Origin: Synechococcaceae bacterium WB8_1B_136
Lineage (GTDB): Bacteria > Cyanobacteriota > Cyanobacteriia > PCC-6307 > Cyanobiaceae
DNA: 12,267 nucleotides
NCBI GenBank assembly: GCA_010029175.1
Contig: RGNC01000053.1
Span: 1-12,267 of the forward strand
Direction of reading: 5' to 3'
Of the stretch, positions 7,474 through 12,267 are shown piece by piece; the first letter of the stretch is position 1; each line of letters begins with the position of its first letter. Under the pieces are notes generated by a model that saw only the letters and a list, made by a program, of their open reading frames with translations, made no database searches and was not told where the DNA came from. A program made the translations under genes and the position numbers.

Positions 7474-10203
7474 TCAGCTCAGGCGCAGTTGCAGGGATTC
7501 GCGCCGCAAGGTCAACAGCTCCAGGGCGGTATCCAGCTGCTGGCTGAACCACTGCTGCAGCTGTTCCGGCCGCAGGCTGCGACCCGCTGGATCAATCACT
7601 GCGGCGTAACGGAGCACCATCGCCTCCAATTCGGGCGCCGGGACCGGCTGCAGCTCGAGGCTCTGGAGGTAGGGGCGGCAATCACGGCTTCGCGGCCGGC
7701 CCTTCTTGTCGGTGTCCTCCCAGATCCATTCCGGCGCACTGATCAGGGCCTCGGCGGCGGCCTGCCAGCGCTCCGGGCTCACCGGCGCGGCGGCCGGCTG
7801 GGGCCGCAGCACCAAGCTCCACCGCGCCGCCGCCAGCTCCTGCGAGAGGCTCGACCCCGCCACGGGCACCTCCACCACATCCAGCAACGCGAACTCCTCC
7901 GGCAGCTGGGCCTGCAGCCGCTGCTGCACCCAGGCGGGGCTCTGCCATTCGGCCAGCTCCAGATCCAGCCACTCCCCATCGGCCTCCGCCCCCAGGGGCA
8001 GAGCCAGGGCGAACTGCACCCGCGGCAGCGGATGAAACCCGCCGCTGAAACTCACGGGCAGCCCGCTGCGGCGCAGGGCCCGCTCGACCAGGCGCACCAG
8101 ATCCAGGTGGCTGAGCAGGGCCAGCGAACCGCGCTTGCTGAAGCGGAAGCGCAGCCGCTGCACCCGCTCGCTGGCCGGCGCCCGCTGGGGCTGCTGCACG
8201 GGGATCGGCGGCGGCGGGATCACCACGTTGTGGCCCAGCTCGGGGCCGCACACGCCGCAGCTGCTGCACCCCTCGAAGGAACAGTCGGCCACCACCGCGG
8301 CGGCCAGGGCCCGCTGCAGGTCGTCGGCCAGCCAGCGCTTGTCGATGCCGGAATCAATGTGGTCCCAGGGCAGGGGCTGGGCGCAGAAGGCCGCCAGATC
8401 ACCGGCCTCCATGCCCTCGGCGGCGCTCCACTCCCCCAGCTCCAGGGCGCGGTAGCGGCCGCCCAGCCCAGCGGCCCCAATGGCCTCGGTCCAGGCGGCG
8501 TAGGTGCGATCGGCCGCCTCGAACCAGGCATCCAGGCCGGCACCGGCCCGCCAGGCGGCCTCGATCACCGGCGCCAGGCGCCGGTCGCCGCGGCCCACGA
8601 AGTCCTCCATGGCCGAGAGGCGCACATCGGTGAGGTTGGTCTTGATGCCACGGAGGGGGCGCAGGGCCTCGCGCAGCAGCTGCTGGCGCCGCTGGAACTC
8701 CGCCGTGCTCACGCTGTGCCACTGGAAGGGTGTGTGGGGCTTGGGCGTGAAGTTGCTGATGGTGAGGTTCAGCTCCAGGCGGCCCAGGTCGGTGCAGTGG
8801 CGCTGCAGGCTGCGGCAGGTGTCGGCGATGCCCAGCACATCGGCATCGGTTTCCCCCGGCAGGCCGATCATGAAATAGAGCTTGATCTTGCGATAACCGC
8901 TCTGCATCGCCGTGCGGATGCCCCGCAGCAGCTCGGCATCGGTGAGGCCCTTGTTCACGATGTCGCGCAGGCGCTGGGTGCCGGCCTCCGGCGCGAAGGT
9001 GAGGCCCGCCTTGCGGGTGCCGCCCAGGATGTGGGCGATGTTCTCGTCGAAGCGATCCACCCGCTGGCTGGGCAGGGTGAGGGTCACGTTCTTGTCGGCC
9101 AGGCGGTTGCGCAGCTCCACCCCCACCGCCGGCAGGGCCAGGTAGTCGGAGCAGCTGAGCGAGAGCAGCGAGAAATCGGAGTAGCCGGTGCGCTCCATGC
9201 CGGTTTCGATCGCCTCGATCACCGCCTCGGGCTCCACATCCCGGGCCGGGCGGGTGAGCATCCCCGGCTGACAGAAGCGGCAGCCGCGGGTGCAGCCGCG
9301 GCGGATCTCCACTGTGAGCCGGTCGTGCACCGTTTCGATGTGGGGCACCAGGCCCATGGCGTAATGGGGCATCGGCGTGGCGGTGCGCCGCTGCACCCGG
9401 GCAGGAACACCAGGCAGCAATGGCACCTGGGTCACGCCATCGGGCCCGGGGCCATAGAGGGCCGGCACGTAGACGCCCGGCACCTGGGCCAGATCGATCA
9501 ACAGCTCCCGGCGGCTGAGACCGGCGGCGCGTCCGTCGGCCACCACCAGGCCGATCTCGGGCAGCACCTCCTCGCCATCGCCCAGCACCACGAAATCGAA
9601 AAAGGCGGCAAAGGGCTCCGGGTTGCTGGTGGCAGTGGGCCCGCCGGCAAAGATCAGGGGCGGCGCCTCGGGGTGATCCAGTGGCTGGTCGCCTCGCTGG
9701 TCGGCGCGCAGGGGGATGCCCGCCAAATCGAACATCTCCAGGATGTTGGTGCCGCCCAGCTCGTAGCTGAGCGAGAAGCCGAGGATGTCGAAGGCACGGA
9801 GGGGCCGGCGGCTCTCCACCGCGAACAGGAGCACACTGCGCTCCCTGAGCCGCGTCGCCAGGTCGGGGGCCGGCAGATAACTGCGATCGCACAGCTGCCC
9901 CGGAACGGCGTTGAGGATCGAATAGAGAATGATGTGACCGGTGTTGCTGGAGCCCACCTCGTAGATCTCGGGGTAGGTGAGGGCCCAGCGCACGCCGGCG
10001 GCGTCCCAGGCCTGATCCCAGTCGCGGGGCTGCACCCCCAGCTCATTGCCCAGGTAGCGGCCGGGCCGGCTGATCGCCAGATCGATCAGGGCATCGAAAT
10101 CGATCGACGCCCCGGCAGCACCAGGGGCAGCGGCAACAGTCACGGAGACGGAGGGCTTGATGCCGGCTTCAGGGCTGATCTGATCGTATGCAGCCACGGC
10201 CAT
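7474..10203 (-). CDS. B12-binding-like radical SAM protein fused to DUF2344 (TIGR03960/TIGR03936 type)
   Basis: An uncharacterised 909-residue protein. The N-terminal part (about 35-270) resembles the B12-binding-like domain of TIGR03960 (RWALTYPEIYEVGSSNTGHI, DILGFSLSYELGGTNILEM, FAGGPTATSNPEPFA, LGDGEE). The radical SAM domain (about 295-530) carries the iron-sulfur motif CxxxCxxC at C304, C308, C311 (RRGCTRGCRFCQPGML) and family motifs TFAPEAGTQRLRDIVNKGL and KLYFMIGLPGE. A Cys cluster follows (C641, C646, C649, C652), a possible second metal site. Residues 680-909 form a DUF2344 domain (LRFRFSKRGSLALLSHLD, SGGFHPLPRV). I start at ATG 10203 (MAVAAYDQISPEAGIKPSVS), which fits what I recall of relatives. 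The frame is open for another 300 bases upstream, but that part is antisense to the ATPase gene and its promoter. Substrate is unknown. It lies directly upstream of rne, and this family is repeatedly found near RNase E/G genes, so a link to RNA or translation is a guess worth testing. Confidence 0.9.
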   Translation of the reverse strand: MAVAAYDQISPEAGIKPSVSVTVAAAPGAAGASIDFDALIDLAISRPGRYLGNELGVQPRDWDQAWDAAGVRWALTYPEIYEVGSSNTGHIILYSILNAVPGQLCDRSYLPAPDLATRLRERSVLLFAVESRRPLRAFDILGFSLSYELGGTNILEMFDLAGIPLRADQRGDQPLDHPEAPPLIFAGGPTATSNPEPFAAFFDFVVLGDGEEVLPEIGLVVADGRAAGLSRRELLIDLAQVPGVYVPALYGPGPDGVTQVPLLPGVPARVQRRTATPMPHYAMGLVPHIETVHDRLTVEIRRGCTRGCRFCQPGMLTRPARDVEPEAVIEAIETGMERTGYSDFSLLSLSCSDYLALPAVGVELRNRLADKNVTLTLPSQRVDRFDENIAHILGGTRKAGLTFAPEAGTQRLRDIVNKGLTDAELLRGIRTAMQSGYRKIKLYFMIGLPGETDADVLGIADTCRSLQRHCTDLGRLELNLTISNFTPKPHTPFQWHSVSTAEFQRRQQLLREALRPLRGIKTNLTDVRLSAMEDFVGRGDRRLAPVIEAAWRAGAGLDAWFEAADRTYAAWTEAIGAAGLGGRYRALELGEWSAAEGMEAGDLAAFCAQPLPWDHIDSGIDKRWLADDLQRALAAAVVADCSFEGCSSCGVCGPELGHNVVIPPPPIPVQQPQRAPASERVQRLRFRFSKRGSLALLSHLDLVRLVERALRRSGLPVSFSGGFHPLPRVQFALALPLGAEADGEWLDLELAEWQSPAWVQQRLQAQLPEEFALLDVVEVPVAGSSLSQELAAARWSLVLRPQPAAAPVSPERWQAAAEALISAPEWIWEDTDKKGRPRSRDCRPYLQSLELQPVPAPELEAMVLRYAAVIDPAGRSLRPEQLQQWFSQQLDTALELLTLRRESLQLRLS

Positions 10204-10250
10204 TGCAGTGCACGCAGACAGGCCGAGGCTCCGAGTCCAGGAACGCGCCG

Positions 10251-10278
10251 TTGAACCATGCAATTTTACGCCTAGGAT
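10251..10278 (+). promoter_or_regulatory. Sigma70-type promoter of the AAA ATPase gene, predicting a leaderless mRNA
   Basis: TTGAAC (10251-10256), a 16-base spacer, then TAGGAT (10273-10278). The expected transcription start, 6-8 bases after the -10, falls at 10284-10286, on the ATG at 10285. No ribosome-binding site lies before the ATG. This is the best promoter match in the window. Confidence 0.6.
10263..10268 (-). promoter_or_regulatory. Candidate -10 element for the radical SAM gene
   Basis: On the minus strand the hexamer reads TAAAAT, one of the few AT-rich spots in the 81-base divergent gap. It lies about 60 bases before the chosen ATG at 10203. There is no -35 match 17 bases upstream. 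If used, it would overlap the oppositely directed ATPase promoter. Confidence 0.3.
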
Positions 10279-10284
10279 GCAGAA

Positions 10285-11460
10285 ATGCATGGCTATTTCC
10301 CGAGGGCGGCGGCCGGAGCCTTGGAGCGGGCGTTGGCGCGGGCGCCGGCGGCCCTGCTGCTGGGGCCCCGTCAGTGCGGCAAATCCACCCTGGCGCGGCA
10401 GCTGCTGGCCCAGCGCAGCGATGCCGTTCTGCTCGACCTGCAGGATCGGGCTGACCGCGCCCGCCTGCAGGAGCCGGAACTGTTCTTTGAAGCCCACCGC
10501 CACGAGCTGATCTGTCTCGATGAGATCCAGCTGCTGCCGGAGTTTTTCAGCCTGCTACGCGCCGAAATCGACCGGGATCGACGGCCGAGCCGCTTCCTGC
10601 TGCTGGGCTCGGCCTCCGGCCCCCTGCTGCGCCAGAGCCACGAGAGCCTCGCCGGGCGCATCGCGGAGGTTGAACTCACCCCCTTCCTGCTCCAGGAGGT
10701 GGCCCACGCCGCCAGCTGGCAACAGCTGTGGCTGCGCGGTGGCTTCCCAGAGAGCCTGTTGAGCGCGGCAGAGGACGACAGCGTCGCCTGGCGCGAGGAC
10801 TTCATCCGCACGTTCCTGGGACGCGACATCGCCGGCCTGCAGCTGGGACTGCCACTGCCCCTGATGGAGCGACTGTGGCGGCTGCTGGCCCACAGCCAGG
10901 GACAGACCCTGAATACCAGTCGGCTGGCGGGGCTGCTCGATCTGCGCAGCAGCCGGCTGCAACACCTACTGGCTGTGCTGGAGCAGACCTTCATGCTGCG
11001 GCGGCTGCCGCCCCTGGAGGCCAACCTCAGCAAGCGGTTGGTGCGATCCCCCAAGCTCTACCTGCGCGACAGCGGCTTGCTGCACAGCCTGCTGGGAATC
11101 GAGTCCTACGACGACCTGCTGGCCCACCCGCAGGCGGGCGAGAGCTGGGAGGGCTTCGTGATCGAGCAGCTGATCGCCGCTCACCCGCGCTGGCGGCCTC
11201 ACTTCCTACGCACCAGCAACGGCGCCGAACTCGATCTGGTGCTGGAGCGGGGGCAACGGAGGCGGGCCTATGAGATCAAGCTGTCCAAGGCGCCGCGGGT
11301 GTCGCGGGGCTTCCATGAACTGGTGGGGCAGCTGCAACCGGAACGGGCCGAGCTGATCGCCCCGGTGGATCAGGCCTTTGAAGCCAGACCCGGCATCTGG
11401 GTACGGCCACCGCACGAGTCCAGCACCCCGGACCGGAGCCTCGCCAGCCCGGCGCCATAG
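10285..11460 (+). CDS. AAA family ATPase with DUF4143 and nuclease-like C-terminus
   Basis: A 391-residue protein of the widespread AAA/DUF4143 group, whose function is generally unknown. Seen: Walker A GPRQCGKS (27-34), Walker B LICLDEIQ with D79-E80, and a sensor-like strand FLLLGSAS (104-111) followed by the family pattern LAGRIAEVELTPF. GGFPESLL (152-159) and FIRTFLGRDI (173-182) mark the linker into DUF4143. A probable winged-helix segment runs from about 207 to 244, then KLYLRDSGLLHSLLGI. The end has GAELDLVL (E315, D317) and YEIKLS (E330, K332), the arrangement of a PD-(D/E)XK nuclease-like fold; activity is unproven. Start ATG 10285 agrees with a promoter placed for a leaderless transcript. 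No partner gene (toxin, methylase) is adjacent. It sits alone between core genes and looks like an accessory insertion. Codon use and GC look like the neighbours, so any transfer is old or from a similar genome. Confidence 0.92.
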   Translation: MHGYFPRAAAGALERALARAPAALLLGPRQCGKSTLARQLLAQRSDAVLLDLQDRADRARLQEPELFFEAHRHELICLDEIQLLPEFFSLLRAEIDRDRRPSRFLLLGSASGPLLRQSHESLAGRIAEVELTPFLLQEVAHAASWQQLWLRGGFPESLLSAAEDDSVAWREDFIRTFLGRDIAGLQLGLPLPLMERLWRLLAHSQGQTLNTSRLAGLLDLRSSRLQHLLAVLEQTFMLRRLPPLEANLSKRLVRSPKLYLRDSGLLHSLLGIESYDDLLAHPQAGESWEGFVIEQLIAAHPRWRPHFLRTSNGAELDLVLERGQRRRAYEIKLSKAPRVSRGFHELVGQLQPERAELIAPVDQAFEARPGIWVRPPHESSTPDRSLASPAP

Positions 11461-11506
11461 GACAATCCGGCGAACGCAACCCATCCGCGCGCGGCGCCCG
11501 TCTCCC

Positions 11507-12267
11507 ATGGCCCAGGTCAACGGCAACTACCTCAAGCTCAAGGCCGGCTATCTGTTTCCCGAGATCGCCCGGCGCGTCAAGGCCTTCAGTGAGGCCAACC
11601 CCCAGGCGCCGATCATCCGCCTGGGCATCGGCGATGTCACCGAGCCCCTGCCCGAGGCCTGCCGCAACGCCATGAAGGCCGCCATCGACGAGATGGGCAC
11701 CCGCGAGGGCTTCCATGGCTACGGCCCCGAGCAGGGCTACCTGTGGCTGCGCGAGAAGATCGCCGCCACCGATTTCCAGGCCCGCGGCTGCCAGATCTCG
11801 GCCGAGGAGATCTTCGTCTCCGACGGCTCCAAGTGCGACAGCGCCAACATCCTCGACATCCTCGGCGAGGGCAACCGCATCGCGGTCACCGATCCGGTGT
11901 ATCCGGTGTATGTGGACAGCAACGTGATGGCGGGCCGCACCGGCGATGCCGATGACGCCGGCCAGTACGGCGGCCTCACCTACCTGCCCATCAACGCAGG
12001 CAACGGCTTCACCGCCCAGATCCCCACGGAAAAGGTGGATCTGATCTACCTCTGCTTCCCCAACAACCCCACCGGTGCGGTGGCCACCAAGGAGCAGCTC
12101 AAGGCCTGGGTGGATTACGCCCGCGCCAACGGCGCCCTGATCCTGTTCGACGCCGCCTACGAGGCATTCATCCAGGACCCCTCCCTGCCCCACTCGATCT
12201 ACGAGATCGAGGGCGCACGGGAGTGTGCGATCGAGTTCCGCTCCTTCTCCAAGAACGCCGGCTTCAC
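11507..12267 (+). CDS. dapL: LL-diaminopimelate aminotransferase, 3' end outside window
   Basis: A PLP enzyme converting tetrahydrodipicolinate directly to LL-diaminopimelate, for lysine and peptidoglycan; this one-step route is typical of cyanobacteria and plants. The first 253 codons are present (the family is about 410 residues). Seen: VNGNYLKLKAGYLFPEIARR at the N-terminus, IRLGIGDVTEPLP (37-49), the substrate-site segment EGFHGYGPEQGY (67-78), VSDGSKCD (104-111), VTDPVYPVYVDSNVM (127-141), FPNNPTG (184-190), LFDAAYEAF (213-221) and SFSKNAGF with the PLP-binding lysine K249. The window ends 4 codons after that lysine. Start ATG 11507 gives the standard N-terminus MAQVNGNYLK. The 46-base gap to the ATPase gene has no clear promoter; GACAAT at 11461-11466 is a weak -10 candidate. 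Read-through from the ATPase promoter is possible. Confidence 0.97.
   Translation, partial: MAQVNGNYLKLKAGYLFPEIARRVKAFSEANPQAPIIRLGIGDVTEPLPEACRNAMKAAIDEMGTREGFHGYGPEQGYLWLREKIAATDFQARGCQISAEEIFVSDGSKCDSANILDILGEGNRIAVTDPVYPVYVDSNVMAGRTGDADDAGQYGGLTYLPINAGNGFTAQIPTEKVDLIYLCFPNNPTGAVATKEQLKAWVDYARANGALILFDAAYEAFIQDPSLPHSIYEIEGARECAIEFRSFSKNAGF

Noticed and set aside
7264..10254. 996-codon open frame on the + strand opposite the radical SAM gene
   Set aside because: It is in codon register with the minus gene (position 1 against 3). Stops there would need sense codons TTA, CTA or TCA, which this GC-rich genome avoids. The translation is Gln/Gly/His/Ala-rich with no family signature.
10204..10503. 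Upstream extension of the radical SAM frame (100 extra residues)
   Set aside because: It runs antisense through the ATPase start and promoter, and its translation is unlike the conserved family N-terminus beginning around VAAYDQISPEAG.
11276..12193. 305-codon minus frame opposite the ATPase 3' end and dapL
   Set aside because: dapL motifs on the + strand are unmistakable; the minus frame crosses two genes and has no recognisable content.

Overview
The window looks like a piece of a GC-rich unicellular picocyanobacterial chromosome (Synechococcus/Cyanobium type). Reasons: the EF-Tu and S10 sequences are cyanobacterial; there is a close match to the cyanobacterial plastoquinone/tocopherol-pathway methyltransferase of the Synechocystis Sll0418 type; RNase E ends in the cyanobacterial Arg6-Ser-Ser-Ala tail; a DUF1997 gene is present; lysine synthesis uses the LL-diaminopimelate aminotransferase route; and start codons mostly lack Shine-Dalgarno sequences. 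By eye GC is around two thirds (not computed). All assignments come from reading the sequence; no database search was run.

Layout. 3-1194 (+): the 3' two thirds of tuf, then rpsJ, closed by a strong intrinsic terminator at 1248-1270. The tuf 3' end is abnormal: the conserved last residues and stop are missing and the frame runs on into rpsJ. 1387-3040 (+): a LON-substrate-binding-domain protein and an MPBQ/MSBQ-type methyltransferase, one base apart and probably one transcript. 3044-3883 (-): pheA, convergent with the methyltransferase. 3937-4449 (+): a DUF1997 protein, divergent from pheA and sharing a CTAG double stop with rnhB. 4446-7008 (-): rne-rnhB, overlapping. 7009-7473: 465 bases without a gene, rich in hairpins, probably the rne leader and the 3' end of the gene upstream. 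7474-10203 (-): a 909-residue B12-binding-like/radical SAM protein fused to DUF2344. 10285-11460 (+): a stand-alone AAA ATPase with a DUF4143 region and a nuclease-like C-terminus, with a promoter that predicts a leaderless mRNA. 11507-12267 (+): the first 253 codons of dapL.

Working together. Most of this is core metabolism and gene expression: translation (EF-Tu, S10), prenylquinone methylation, phenylalanine synthesis, lysine/peptidoglycan precursor synthesis, RNA turnover (RNase E with its PNPase-docking tail) and RNA:DNA hybrid removal (RNase HII). The radical SAM-DUF2344 protein directly upstream of rne is the uncharacterised member of the neighbourhood most likely to hide new biology. 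The AAA-DUF4143 gene is the only clearly accessory-looking gene. I see no IS element, CRISPR array, tRNA, rRNA or prophage gene.
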